Source: a bacterium (GTDB lineage Bacteria; Electryoneota; B3-LCP). From it: a stretch of 40,629 nucleotides of DNA. The DNA lies in NCBI GenBank assembly GCA_018812585.1, contig JAHJDJ010000011.1, positions 1 to 40,629 of the forward strand, written 5' to 3'. The position numbers and the translations under genes are program-made. This document shows positions 15,023-23,882 of this stretch, piece after piece. Position 1 is the first letter of the stretch. Each line of letters opens with the position of its first letter. Below the pieces are notes generated by a model. It saw only the letters and a list, made by a program, of their open reading frames with translations, had not been told where the DNA came from and did not search any database.

Positions 15023-16348
15023 TCACGTTTTTTTCTGCCGTTTGGGCCACCACTCTTCCAGCCGCTCCTTGATGGTTTTCTCAAAACCGATCTCCTTCGG
15101 TTTGTAATAGCGTCTGTTCTGCAGCTTTTCAGGGAGACAATCCATCCCTGAAAATCCGTCATCGTAATCGTGCGAATATTCGTAACCCTGACCGTATTTC
15201 TGGTCCTTCATTAAACTGGTTACCGGATTGCGCAGTTTCAGCGGAACCGGCTGAGGACCTAATTTCTTCAGATCAGCCATTGCTTCATTGATAGCCATAT
15301 AGGAGGCGTTGGATTTCGGGCAGGAAGCCAGATAAGTGGCAGCCTGCGAGAGGATAATTCTCGCTTCCGGCATGCCGATCTGGTGAACAGCCTGGAACGC
15401 TGATGTGGCGATCACCAAACCGTTAGGCGCGGCATTGCCGATATCTTCGGACGCCAGGATAACCAGCCTGCGGGCGATGAAGAGCGGATCTTCTCCGGCT
15501 TCCAACATACGGGCCAGGTAGTAAACTGCGGCATCAGGATCTGACGCTCTGACACTTTTGATAAAAGCTGAAATGGTATCATAGTGGGCATCACCCTGCT
15601 TATCGTAAAGAAAGGTGCGGCCTTCTAAGGCTTTATCGATGTCGTCGTGAGAAATGGAACGGTAACCTTTATTGTCAGGTTTAACCAGATGGATTGCCAG
15701 GTCCAGCGCGTTCAGCAGTCTGCGGGCGTCACCGCCGGAATGGGCAAAAAGTCGTTCGCGAGCTTTTTTATCAAGTTGTGGCTGCAATGTTCGCAGTTCA
15801 GAATCCTGCTGCATAGCAGTTTCCATGATGGTGTTCAGCGCGACGGAATCCAAGGGTTCAAATTTGACCACTAAGCAGCGGGATAGTAGAGGTCCCACGA
15901 CTTCAAAGGAAGGATTCTCTGTTGTGGCTCCGATGAAGATCACGGTGCCGTCTTCAACAGCATGCAGTAAGGCGTCCTGCTGGGCTTTGTTGTAACGGTG
16001 GATTTCATCGATGAAAAGCAGTGTCTGGCGGCCGGATTTCTGATGGTGTTCAGCGCTTTTCAAGATCTGCTTCAGATCTTTGACACCGGAGGTCACCGCT
16101 GAGAGTGTTACCAGGGAAACCTCCAATTGGTCAGCTAAAAGGCGGGCGCAAGTGGTTTTTCCGGTGCCGGGCGCTCCCCAGAAGATGGATGAGGGGAGTC
16201 GCTTCTCGGCCAGCGCGCGCGTCAACGTTCCTTCCGGGCCCAGGATGTGATCCTGCCCCAATATCTGTTCCAGCGCGGCAGGCCGCATCCGTTCTGCCAG
16301 GGGGCGGTTCGCCGCATCGTCGATTGTTTTAGTTTGAAAGAGATCCAT
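15023..16348 (-). CDS. rarA: Replication-associated recombination protein RarA (MgsA), AAA+ ATPase
   Basis: A 441-residue clamp-loader-like AAA+ protein. Walker A is GAPGTGKT (58-65), Walker B LFIDE (111-115), sensor 1 GATTENP (140-146), and the helix SGGDARRLLNALDLA carries sensor 2. The C-terminal MgsA tetramerisation domain includes RRLVILASEDIGNA and the family ending YEYSHDYDDGFSGMDCLPE. The protein acts on stalled replication forks at SSB-coated gaps. The start ATG at 16348 is followed by MDLFQ, similar to the beta-clamp/SSB-interacting N termini of the family. It has its own promoter (16373-16401) and lies 92 bases upstream of aspS. Confidence 0.95.
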   Translation of the reverse strand: MDLFQTKTIDDAANRPLAERMRPAALEQILGQDHILGPEGTLTRALAEKRLPSSIFWGAPGTGKTTCARLLADQLEVSLVTLSAVTSGVKDLKQILKSAEHHQKSGRQTLLFIDEIHRYNKAQQDALLHAVEDGTVIFIGATTENPSFEVVGPLLSRCLVVKFEPLDSVALNTIMETAMQQDSELRTLQPQLDKKARERLFAHSGGDARRLLNALDLAIHLVKPDNKGYRSISHDDIDKALEGRTFLYDKQGDAHYDTISAFIKSVRASDPDAAVYYLARMLEAGEDPLFIARRLVILASEDIGNAAPNGLVIATSAFQAVHQIGMPEARIILSQAATYLASCPKSNASYMAINEAMADLKKLGPQPVPLKLRNPVTSLMKDQKYGQGYEYSHDYDDGFSGMDCLPEKLQNRRYYKPKEIGFEKTIKERLEEWWPKRQKKT

Positions 16349-16372
16349 GGTGTGTGTTTCAGGATTTTTTCC

Positions 16373-16401
16373 AATTTAGCTCTATATTTTCTTCCAGTCA
16401 A
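16373..16401 (-). promoter_or_regulatory. Promoter of rarA
   Basis: On the minus strand, TTGACT (16401-16396), a 17-bp spacer and TAAATT (16378-16373). It lies about 25 bases before the start codon and is divergent to the promoter at 16455. Confidence 0.65.
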
Positions 16402-16454
16402 TCACTTTTTCTAACAATGCGGGAGCTTTTGATAGACTCCAAACGTAAAACCAG

Positions 16455-16483
16455 TTGACTTTGGCATAAAATATTCTTACAAT
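16455..16483 (+). promoter_or_regulatory. Promoter of the surface-polysaccharide unit
   Basis: TTGACT (16455-16460), a 17-bp spacer and TACAAT (16478-16483). Transcription would begin near 16490, about 50 bases before the Wzz-like gene. The start codon there has only a weak ribosome binding site. Confidence 0.7.
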
Positions 16484-16539
16484 TAAAGCTTCAGCACCAG
16501 AAGAAAAAGGTTATCATCAGGTCTTAGTTTATAAACTCC

Positions 16540-17739
16540 ATGACATCATCAACAAAAAGCTTAACCGATCACATCCTGCTCTGGTTTCGTAACCGCTGGC
16601 TTATCGTCCGCGTTGTCTTTATCACGGCGGTTCTCTCAGTGATCGTCAGTTTGATAATTCCGAAAACTTACAGATCGACCGCGATTGTATTGCCTCCTGC
16701 GGAGGCAGGGTCACAGTTTCCCTTTGGCGCTGGTCTTATGCTGGACGTCTTCGGTGCAAACGAGGTTTCCACCGCGGCATTAGTGCCTCTTTTAAAGAGC
16801 AGGAATCTGCTGGATCGCGTGGACGCCCGCCTTGATCTGGTCGGCCATTATGAAAAAGACGACATGGAAAAGACGGCGAAAGCTTTCGAGGAACATCTTG
16901 AGATTGAGCTGGAAACTGAAGAGAGCTTTGCCATGGCGACGATTGTTGCAATTGCCTTATCGGCTCTGGATAAAGACCCCCAGTTTGCGGCTGATTTGGT
17001 TAATGTGGTGGTAGAGGAATGGAACGACCTGTATGTTCAGATCAACCGGGAGGGAGCCAGGCTGCGAAAGCACTACCTGGAGGAGAATCTGAATGAGACC
17101 CGAGTGACCCTAGCACAGGCAGAGGATTCCCTGCGGAAATTCCAGGAAAAATACGGTATTGCGGCGATTGAAGCACAGGTTGAAGGGACTGTCATGTCGG
17201 TGATGCAGTTGAATGAAAAGATCATCAACGCGAAAGTTACCGCCGATGTGTTATCAAAGATTTTTCAACCCAGTCATCCCGAACTTAAGCGTGCACGGCT
17301 GGAACTTCAAGAGCTATTGAAGCAACAACAGGATTTAAAGCAGCCGAACGATGACGTGGCGTTGATGCTGCCGCTTGAGTTAGCTCCGGAACTGGGGTTG
17401 GTGTATACCAGACTTTTCCGTGATGTGAAGACCCTGGAAGCGATTTACGCGGTGCTGGTGCAGCAGTATGAACAAGCGAAGATGCAAGCGATGAAAGATA
17501 CGCCTTCTTTCCGCGTGGTCGATCATGGTAAGGTTCCTATCAAAAAGTATAAACCGAAGCGAGCTGTGATCGTGGTCATGGCGGCCATCAGCGCACTATT
17601 TTTTGCTATGATCTACGTATACATCATCGATTATATCCAACTTGTCAAAGGGACAGATGACTACCGTTGGATTGAGGAGATCGAAACAAAGCTGAAGGCT
17701 GATGCTCAAAAACTGGGATTTAAACAGAAGAAACGCTAA
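16540..17739 (+). CDS. Wzz/GNVR-type polysaccharide chain-length or export co-protein
   Basis: A 399-residue inner-membrane protein with the Wzz layout. A cytoplasmic N terminus leads to TM1 (about 22-40, VRVVFITAVLSVIVSLIIP) and the KTYRSTAIVLPP beta segment. A long periplasmic helical region follows (about 165-285), rich in Glu, Gln and Leu (coiled coil). The closing PKRAVIVVMAAISALFFAM forms TM2. VVDHGKVPIKKYKPKRA before TM2 corresponds to the proline-rich motif of Wzz/GNVR proteins (A-x-x-P-x-x-P-x-x-P). There is no tyrosine kinase domain at the C terminus, only a short charged tail. It likely sets chain length for the polymerase or ligase encoded next, 29 bases downstream. Confidence 0.85.
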   Translation: MTSSTKSLTDHILLWFRNRWLIVRVVFITAVLSVIVSLIIPKTYRSTAIVLPPAEAGSQFPFGAGLMLDVFGANEVSTAALVPLLKSRNLLDRVDARLDLVGHYEKDDMEKTAKAFEEHLEIELETEESFAMATIVAIALSALDKDPQFAADLVNVVVEEWNDLYVQINREGARLRKHYLEENLNETRVTLAQAEDSLRKFQEKYGIAAIEAQVEGTVMSVMQLNEKIINAKVTADVLSKIFQPSHPELKRARLELQELLKQQQDLKQPNDDVALMLPLELAPELGLVYTRLFRDVKTLEAIYAVLVQQYEQAKMQAMKDTPSFRVVDHGKVPIKKYKPKRAVIVVMAAISALFFAMIYVYIIDYIQLVKGTDDYRWIEEIETKLKADAQKLGFKQKKR

Positions 17740-17768
17740 CTCTTATCTGACTTCACTTCACTGTTGCT

Positions 17769-19184
17769 ATGATGCCGTCACAACTTAGACATTCTTCCTC
17801 TCCTCTTATGTGTCTCTATATCCCGTTAATACTAATGGCGGGTGCGGCAACAATCCTATCCCTGACCACCTCCATATCAGCATTCATCCCCGCGGGCATT
17901 TGGGGATTTGTCCTTTTTACAGGGCTACTCCTTAAATTTAGACCTCCTTTGGCAGATACCCTTTATTTCTTTTACCCACTCATATCTCCGCTTATTCCGG
18001 CAATCGTTGGGTTAGTCGATTATAAGAACTGGTTTGCTCTGGTCTGGGTATTTGGGTTGATGGGTTTATTAATAATTGATGGCTGGAAAGCCGATTGGAA
18101 GAAGCATTGGGTAAAAACCTCCTATATACCTCTGCTCTGTATGTATAATATCGTATTAATCATCTCATTATTTGCCAATCCGATGAACGAACATGCATTA
18201 AGCTATATGCTGCAGACCATGGCAACTATCCCAGTTTATTGGCTCATCGTTCAGAGTTCAACTGAGTATGATTTAGATAGAATTTTAAAGGCGTTTATTA
18301 TTGCTGCAGCATTAAACTCCCTCGCTTTTATGGTTTTCTTCCTTTATGGGACACCGCAAGCAGCGCTTGCAGGATTTATTTTCGGTTTCTTACGCCCGAT
18401 GGTGTTGGGTGTCAATGCTAACTTGTGGCCTTATCCATCTCTGATCGCTATACCGATTCTGATCGCATACTTTGTACATAAGCCGTTAACGTGGCGCGAT
18501 CAGATGTGGTTCGGCGCGGCATTGGTTGTGGTATCGGCGATTGTAGTCATCAATATGTCCAGGTCCGTGATATTGGGGTTGTTCGGTGCGACATTGTTTA
18601 TCCTCTGGACACATGCTGACTGGCGGCGCAGGTTATTAATCGGCAGTGTCGTGCTGGGAATCATTGCGATGGTGACTCTGCCTCTATACTATGATATTCT
18701 TGAGGGAGTACTTAGACTGAAATCGGGTTTGACTGGCAGGGAACAACTCTGGCGAATGTCATTCATGGCGATTATGCACGATCCATTGTTCGGATTAGGC
18801 CCTGCTAATCTACAGGAACGTTTCGTTCTGATTTCACCATTTATGCGAAATGGTGCAGTGATCAACGCAGACATGCCATCTACTCATAACCTGTACCTGC
18901 AGGTTGCTGTTGAGATCGGTGTCCTGGGGGCACTCATTTCGCTGTCGATCATGTTACTGTTTTTCTATCGTTCGTGGAAATTGTGGTCACAACTGAAAGG
19001 CACACTTCTCTTTCCTGCGCTTGTCGCCCTGACGGGTGTTGTTTTCGCCGCTTTTATACGCAGTATTTTCGAAACTGAGCTAGCTTTTCAGCATGGGCAT
19101 CTTTATAAAAATCTTTTCGTCCTGATCTCTTTAGCCTTCCAGGATCAACTGAGCCATCGCGCGGCAAGAGATTATGGTAGATAA
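17769..19184 (+). CDS. O-antigen ligase/polymerase-like membrane protein (Wzy_C/WaaL family)
   Basis: A 471-residue protein with about 11-12 membrane helices. The Wzy_C signature region lies in its second half: SGLTGREQLWRMSFMAIMHD and PLFGLGPANL, then a large periplasmic loop with STHNLYLQVAVEIGVLGALI, where the conserved H of HN-x-YL is the proposed catalytic residue of WaaL-type ligases. The last helices end in a short basic tail. Whether it polymerises repeat units or ligates finished chains to lipid A core cannot be told from sequence. Codon use is slightly more AT-rich than its neighbours, which is common for polysaccharide genes. It overlaps the following flippase gene by 11 bases. Confidence 0.85.
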   Translation: MMPSQLRHSSSPLMCLYIPLILMAGAATILSLTTSISAFIPAGIWGFVLFTGLLLKFRPPLADTLYFFYPLISPLIPAIVGLVDYKNWFALVWVFGLMGLLIIDGWKADWKKHWVKTSYIPLLCMYNIVLIISLFANPMNEHALSYMLQTMATIPVYWLIVQSSTEYDLDRILKAFIIAAALNSLAFMVFFLYGTPQAALAGFIFGFLRPMVLGVNANLWPYPSLIAIPILIAYFVHKPLTWRDQMWFGAALVVVSAIVVINMSRSVILGLFGATLFILWTHADWRRRLLIGSVVLGIIAMVTLPLYYDILEGVLRLKSGLTGREQLWRMSFMAIMHDPLFGLGPANLQERFVLISPFMRNGAVINADMPSTHNLYLQVAVEIGVLGALISLSIMLLFFYRSWKLWSQLKGTLLFPALVALTGVVFAAFIRSIFETELAFQHGHLYKNLFVLISLAFQDQLSHRAARDYGR

Positions 19185-20745
19185 GAAGCCTCAATCGGTG
19201 CTGCGCGGCATTGGTGTTCTGATTCTGGGCCGGATTCCCAGCCGAATATTAGGGTTGGTTCGTGAAATCCTGACCGCATCGCTCTTCGGCGCCGGCTGGG
19301 TGATGGACAGTTTCAACCTCTCGCTGACAGCCGTCACCAGCCTGCGGATGTTTTTCGCTGAACAGATCAGTATCCCCATCGTTCCCACCTTTTTCCAGCG
19401 TAAGAACAAAGAAGGCGATGCAGCCGCTTATCACTCTGTTCGAGTGATATCTACATTAATGACGATCCTGGCGGTCGTCGTTTCGGTACTGCTTTTGTTT
19501 TTTGCAGATGTCGTTACTACTTGGATGGCACCGGGATTTGATGCTGAAGCGCGAAAATTATCAATTTTGTTGCTGCGCTGTTTCTCGGTTGGAGGCGCCG
19601 GTATTATTCTACACAAGTATTATAGTAGTCTGCACACCTGCTTCTTCCGTTATAATGCGGTCGCATTCGCACCTCTGACATTCAATATGTTTATTATTAT
19701 ATCGATAGTTTTTTTCGGGTCGCGGGTTGGTGTAATATCTTTGGCATCCGGGATTGCGCTGGGCTATTTAGCTTATTTTTTAACCCTATTTATCACTCTG
19801 CCGAAACGCGCCGAACTGACCAAACCCGCTTTTGACTGGAAAGATCCGGGACTCAGGCAATATATCTGGATGCTATTACCGCTCTACCTGGCTGTTTCTG
19901 TAGAACAAGTTCAGCTTTTTGTCGATCGCGCATTGGCCTCGCATCTGCCTGAAGGATCGTTGTCCTCTCAAGGGTACGCATTGCGTCTGGTAAAGATGTT
20001 TGCCGATTTTATTATCGCCATTTTCCTTAATGTCCTATTTCCTGTATTTTCATCATTAGCTCAGAGCAATAAGCGGCAGGAATTTGCCCGACAATTCTCG
20101 CTGACCCTCCAGGCTGTCATCCTTTTGATGGCTATTGCCGGTAGTGTCATGGTCGGGTTAGCTTTGCCGGGAGTCCGTACGATACTTGAACGGGGATCGT
20201 TCGAGTACGCTGATTCAGTGCGGACAGCAGAATTGATCGGACTCTATTTTATCGCCATAGGCAGCCAGACGCTTTATATTGTAATCAGCCGAGGGTTTAA
20301 CGCACACGGCGACACACGAACCCCGATGATCACGACCATCATTTCTGTCTCCGTTATTATTGCCGCCGATTTTGCGCTGGTGGGCTCAATGGGGATAAAG
20401 GGATTAGCCTTGGCGCTGGCGATTGGGTACTCGTTGAATGCGGTCTTAATGTATCTGTTGTTTTCCCGCTATTTAGAAGCTAAACATCATTGGAAGAACC
20501 TGCGAATTTTCACAATAGGAATAGGATTGGCCGTGCTGCTGGGCTGGACGTTGAAGATAAGCTGGGACAAGATCGCAGCGACTAGTCTTGTCGATAGCTT
20601 CTTTTTAAGAACAGGTCTCCTGACATTGATATCTCTTCTTGCGGTCGGTCTATTTTTAGGTGCACTGAAAGTCTTTAAGATCGAGGCGCTCGGTTACATA
20701 TTGAAAAAATATCGCAGCAGAACCAAGAACAAACCGATAGTATAA
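19174..20745 (+). CDS. murJ: MurJ/MviN-family lipid-linked oligosaccharide flippase
   Basis: A 523-residue polytopic MOP-superfamily protein with about 14 helices. The N terminus carries the MurJ pattern SRILGLVREILTASLFGAG, then DSFNLSLT and LRMFFAEQ, and the helix 7 region has VEQVQLFVDRALASHLPEG. MurJ exports lipid II for peptidoglycan synthesis; close relatives also export other polyprenyl-linked glycans. Because it is embedded between a Wzz/ligase pair and unrelated genes, it may be a pathway-specific flippase rather than the housekeeping MurJ. It overlaps the ligase gene by 11 bases, so translation is probably coupled. Family certain, cargo uncertain. Confidence 0.88.
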   Translation: MVDKKPQSVLRGIGVLILGRIPSRILGLVREILTASLFGAGWVMDSFNLSLTAVTSLRMFFAEQISIPIVPTFFQRKNKEGDAAAYHSVRVISTLMTILAVVVSVLLLFFADVVTTWMAPGFDAEARKLSILLLRCFSVGGAGIILHKYYSSLHTCFFRYNAVAFAPLTFNMFIIISIVFFGSRVGVISLASGIALGYLAYFLTLFITLPKRAELTKPAFDWKDPGLRQYIWMLLPLYLAVSVEQVQLFVDRALASHLPEGSLSSQGYALRLVKMFADFIIAIFLNVLFPVFSSLAQSNKRQEFARQFSLTLQAVILLMAIAGSVMVGLALPGVRTILERGSFEYADSVRTAELIGLYFIAIGSQTLYIVISRGFNAHGDTRTPMITTIISVSVIIAADFALVGSMGIKGLALALAIGYSLNAVLMYLLFSRYLEAKHHWKNLRIFTIGIGLAVLLGWTLKISWDKIAATSLVDSFFLRTGLLTLISLLAVGLFLGALKVFKIEALGYILKKYRSRTKNKPIV

Positions 20746-20770
20746 TCTTTCGTTTACTTATTAGGCTGTA

Positions 20771-21685
20771 GTGATTTATCTCGAAAGTGGAGACAGTATC
20801 CTCGACCCAGTTAAAAATCAGCCGGCCGTGTCACCGAAAATTGCCATCTCAGTCGCTGTGGTAGCGCTTTCATTTCCGGCTATCTTTATTCGCTTTGCAA
20901 ATTCAGATCCACTGGCGATTTCCTTTCTACGCTTCTTTTTCGTCAGTCTTCTGCTCTGGCCCATCGCCGGGTGGAAAGTGCCTGCCGCCTGGAGATTGCT
21001 AGACGTGAAGGATCGCTGGCGGGTCGTATCAGCCGGGATCTTTTTGGGTATCCACATGTATTTCTGGGTCACGGCCGTGAATACGACGACCATCGCGTCT
21101 GCTGCTTTTCTAATTATGACACAACCTCTGATAGTCGCAGCCGTGGGACATTTCGTTTTGAAGGAACGTATTGATAAATGGATTGCCTGGGCCATGGGTC
21201 TGACATTACTGGGTGCGGCTCTGATTAACGGAGGCGATTTGCAGATAGGAGCACGGTATTTGTGGGGGGATCTGCTGGCGATTGTAGGCGCGGCGTTTGC
21301 CGGATTTTACCTGCTCGCAGGCCGCAGTGTCAGGCAGAAAATTGACATTCTCCCTTATATCACACTGGTCTATTCTGTTGCGGCAGGAATATTACTACCG
21401 GTCTGTCTGATCGTCGGCACGCCACTTTTCAGTTTGACACAGGGGGCCTATTTCTGGATTGTGATGCTGGCCCTTGTGCCGACCTTGATCGGGCATTCGA
21501 CGTTTAATTGGGCTCTGCGTTACCTAAAGGCATTCACCGTCAATATCAGTATTGTTGTCGAGCCGATTGGCGCAACTCTGATGGCGTGGTTCTTTTTTCG
21601 TGAACAACCCAGTATGATGCTGTACCCGGGAGCGGCGCTGTTAATTGCAGCTCTCTATCTTGCATTCAAGGGGGATCGAATCTAA
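20771..21685 (+). CDS. EamA/DMT-superfamily transporter
   Basis: A 304-residue protein with ten predicted membrane helices in two five-helix halves, the EamA pattern. Signature segments include FIRFANSDPLAISFLRFFFV in the first half and GHSTFNWALRYLKAFTVNIS with VEPIGATLMAWFFFREQP in the second. Substrates of this family range from amino acids and metabolites to nucleotide sugars, and none can be assigned. GTG at 20771 is taken as the start because it is the first start in frame; the true start may lie a few codons later, closer to SPKIAISVAVVALS. The gene begins 25 bases after murJ, and its stop codon is immediately followed by the ATG of the next gene. Confidence 0.85.
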   Translation: MIYLESGDSILDPVKNQPAVSPKIAISVAVVALSFPAIFIRFANSDPLAISFLRFFFVSLLLWPIAGWKVPAAWRLLDVKDRWRVVSAGIFLGIHMYFWVTAVNTTTIASAAFLIMTQPLIVAAVGHFVLKERIDKWIAWAMGLTLLGAALINGGDLQIGARYLWGDLLAIVGAAFAGFYLLAGRSVRQKIDILPYITLVYSVAAGILLPVCLIVGTPLFSLTQGAYFWIVMLALVPTLIGHSTFNWALRYLKAFTVNISIVVEPIGATLMAWFFFREQPSMMLYPGAALLIAALYLAFKGDRI

Positions 21686-22468
21686 ATGGCACTCAGCAAA
21701 ACGCAGATAAAGAAATATAAGGTCGTGCATCTCTCCAAAGGGCGGAAAGAGACCGGTCTTTTTTTAATCGAAGGACCAGAGCTGATCAAGGAAGCTTTAC
21801 GTGAGAACTGGCCTCTACTGGAAGCTGCCTTGACGCACAGTTTCAGTGAGTCTGAATCTGGACAGCAGTTGGCCAGCCAACTGGAGCTGGGTCAAGTACC
21901 CCATGAGGTTTGTTCTGCGACAGACATGGAAAGGATCACGGACGCCAGATCACCACAGGGCGCGGCGGCAATAGGCGTCATGGATGCATCGCATCTGCAG
22001 CGGTTTGCTGACCAGGAAAAGGAAATGATCGTCGTCTGTGAACAGGTATCCGATCCGGGGAACCTGGGAACCATCATCCGCACTGCGGATTGGTTCGGCA
22101 TTCGGCGGCTTTATATCGGCGTCGGGTCGGCTGATCCATTCAGCCCCAAGGTCGTGCGCGCCACAGCGGGTGCGATATTTCGGGTCGCGGTGGTGACGTT
22201 GACGGATATAACGGGATTTCTAACGATCGAAACGGAGAACGGACGGCAAATGGTTGCAGGAGTGATGAGCGGATCGATGAACGTGGATGATTTGCCAAGA
22301 GCAGGGTTGCGAGGGCTGGTTCTGGGTCACGAAACGCGGGGACTATCTCCCGAGGTTGAATCTGCTTGCAGCGGCAGCGTGCGGATTGAGCGATACGGCA
22401 ATACTGAATCGTTGAATCTGTCGGTTGCGGCGGGGATTTTGATGCATGCCATGTCAGGTAAGCAATAG
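21686..22468 (+). CDS. SpoU/TrmH-family RNA methyltransferase (second copy)
   Basis: A 260-residue SPOUT enzyme with the L30e-like N-terminal domain (KVVHLSKGRKETGLFLIEGP) and three SpoU motifs: VSDPGNLGTIIRTAD (121-135), LVLGHETRGLSP (211-222) and TESLNLSVAAGI (240-251). N126, R132, E216 and N244 are the expected functional residues. It is only distantly similar to the RlmB-like protein encoded at 12348-13157 and lacks the basic N-terminal tail. It resembles the YsgA/RlmB-related group, whose targets in 23S rRNA or tRNA vary, so no target is given. The ATG directly abuts the stop codon of the EamA gene. Confidence 0.88.
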   Translation: MALSKTQIKKYKVVHLSKGRKETGLFLIEGPELIKEALRENWPLLEAALTHSFSESESGQQLASQLELGQVPHEVCSATDMERITDARSPQGAAAIGVMDASHLQRFADQEKEMIVVCEQVSDPGNLGTIIRTADWFGIRRLYIGVGSADPFSPKVVRATAGAIFRVAVVTLTDITGFLTIETENGRQMVAGVMSGSMNVDDLPRAGLRGLVLGHETRGLSPEVESACSGSVRIERYGNTESLNLSVAAGILMHAMSGKQ

Positions 22469-22540
22469 ATACGTCCGCAGATTATTTCAAAATATTGGGT
22501 GTGTCTTGCGTAATGGCAACGCCTTTTTCGTGATTTTCTC

Positions 22541-22568
22541 TTGCCTTAATCGTTGCAGTCTCTATATT
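22541..22568 (+). promoter_or_regulatory. Promoter of the RNase HI gene
   Basis: TTGCCT (22541-22546), a 16-bp spacer and TATATT (22563-22568). Transcription would start near 22575, leaving a leader of about 25 bases before the TTG at 22602. Confidence 0.5.
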
Positions 22569-22601
22569 AAGATAAACTTAACCAAACCTGATGATAAACC
22601 C

Positions 22602-23252
22602 TTGAAACAAGTAAAAATATACACCGACGGCGGTTGTGATAAGAATCCTGGCGGCACGGGCGGCTGGGCTTATCTCATCATCCAGGGGCCGACCTCGCTT
22701 GAATGCAGCGGCCGGGTGGAGAATACGACCAACAACCGCATGGAGCTCTCTGCAGCGATTTACGCTCTGTATAGTCTTAAATCTGGCCATATCGTCGATT
22801 TGTACACGGACAGCCAGTACCTTTCACGGGGAATGAATGAATGGATCTTCAGTTGGATCAAGCGGGGGTGGAAGGTAAAGGACGGCAATCCGGTTAAAAA
22901 TGTGGAATTGTGGCAGAAGCTTCACGCCTTAAGCCAGAAGCATCAGATTACCTGGAACTGGGTAAAAGGGCACGCTGATGATGAATATAATCAGCGCGTC
23001 GATAAGCTGGTTCAGCAGGCCATGAAAGGGAAGCTTGTCAATGGTAAGGCGGGCGAACATTCCGCCGCGCCAGCGCTTCCGCAGGTGAAGGTTAACAAAT
23101 CGAAGGGTAAGCCGGTTTCTGTGACGATTTCACTATCATCGAGCAAGAACGTCAGAGTCGATACGGCGAAGGAGCTGAAGGTCGATGGCGCCCAGCTGCA
23201 GAAGTTGATCGAGGATTTAATCGCCGCATTGCGCCAGATTGAAGAATCTTAA
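22602..23252 (+). CDS. rnhA: Ribonuclease HI with C-terminal extension
   Basis: Type 1 RNase H, which cleaves the RNA strand of RNA/DNA hybrids. From the TTG at 22602 the protein begins MKQVKIYTDGGCDKNPG, exactly as family members do. A longer frame from an ATG at 22446 would overlap the previous gene and add 52 residues unlike the family, so the TTG is preferred. The DEDD residues are D9, E48 (NNRMEL), D70 (YTDSQYL) and D134 (QRVDKL), with H124 in KGHADD. The basic handle (WIKRGWKVKDGNPVKN) is present. Residues 145-216 are extra: a lysine/alanine/proline linker followed by VSVTISLSSSKNVRVDTAKE and a C-terminal amphipathic helix (LQKLIEDLIAAL). This tail is unusual for RNase HI and might form a protein-binding element. 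Confidence 0.9.
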   Translation: MKQVKIYTDGGCDKNPGGTGGWAYLIIQGPTSLECSGRVENTTNNRMELSAAIYALYSLKSGHIVDLYTDSQYLSRGMNEWIFSWIKRGWKVKDGNPVKNVELWQKLHALSQKHQITWNWVKGHADDEYNQRVDKLVQQAMKGKLVNGKAGEHSAAPALPQVKVNKSKGKPVSVTISLSSSKNVRVDTAKELKVDGAQLQKLIEDLIAALRQIEES

Positions 23253-23276
23253 AACTCAAATTAGAATAAGCTGTCC

Positions 23277-23882
23277 ATGAATTACGTTTTCGCATTTCTG
23301 ATTCTCGTTGGGGTGATTTTCGCCGCTGTCAATGGGAAGATGGCGGAATGCACCGAAGCCGTGATCGATGCTGCCAAGGGGTCGGTGGAACTGGCCATCG
23401 GTCTGATTGGCATCATGGCTTTCTGGCTGGGATTGATGCGGCTGGCAGAAAAGGCCGGACTGGTTTCACTGCTGGCACGGTTGCTTAAACCGATCCTGCG
23501 ACCCCTATTCCCGCAGATACCTTCTGGCGACCCAGCTCTGGGAAACATCGTGGCGAATCTGGCGGCGAACATGCTCGGTTTGGGGAATTCGGCGACGGCT
23601 TTGGGTTTAAAAGCAATGCAGGAGCTGGACCGGCTGAATCCCGACAAGAAGACGGCCAGCAATGCGATGTGCACTTTTCTGGCCATCAATACCTCCTCTG
23701 TGACGATCATTCCTGCGACGGTGATTGCCATTCGGGCGGCGGCAGGATCAGCCAATCCGGCTGAGATTATCGGCGTCGTGATCGTGACGACGGGGATATC
23801 GACGATTGTTGCCATCACGGCTGTGAAACTGCTGGAAAAACTGCCTGTCTTCCGTATCCGGGGGGAGGTGGAAGATGAGTAA
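23277..23882 (+). CDS. spmA: Spore maturation protein A-like membrane protein (nucleoside-recognition/Gate family)
   Basis: A 201-residue membrane protein of the SpmA family, whose two domains share the 'Gate' fold of nucleoside transporters. GLIGIMAFWLGLMRLAEKAG, then IVANLAANMLGLGNSATALG and MCTFLAINTSSVTIIPATV, are strong signatures. It is present in many non-sporulating bacteria, usually paired with SpmB as here, and its transport role is unproven. It starts 24 bases after rnhA and overlaps spmB by eight bases, so the two subunits are made together. Confidence 0.9.
   Translation: MNYVFAFLILVGVIFAAVNGKMAECTEAVIDAAKGSVELAIGLIGIMAFWLGLMRLAEKAGLVSLLARLLKPILRPLFPQIPSGDPALGNIVANLAANMLGLGNSATALGLKAMQELDRLNPDKKTASNAMCTFLAINTSSVTIIPATVIAIRAAAGSANPAEIIGVVIVTTGISTIVAITAVKLLEKLPVFRIRGEVEDE

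Noticed and set aside
22446-22601. Longer N terminus for RNase HI
   Set aside because: The extra 52 residues overlap the methyltransferase gene, cover a promoter and have no counterpart in the family, whose members start at the TTG position.
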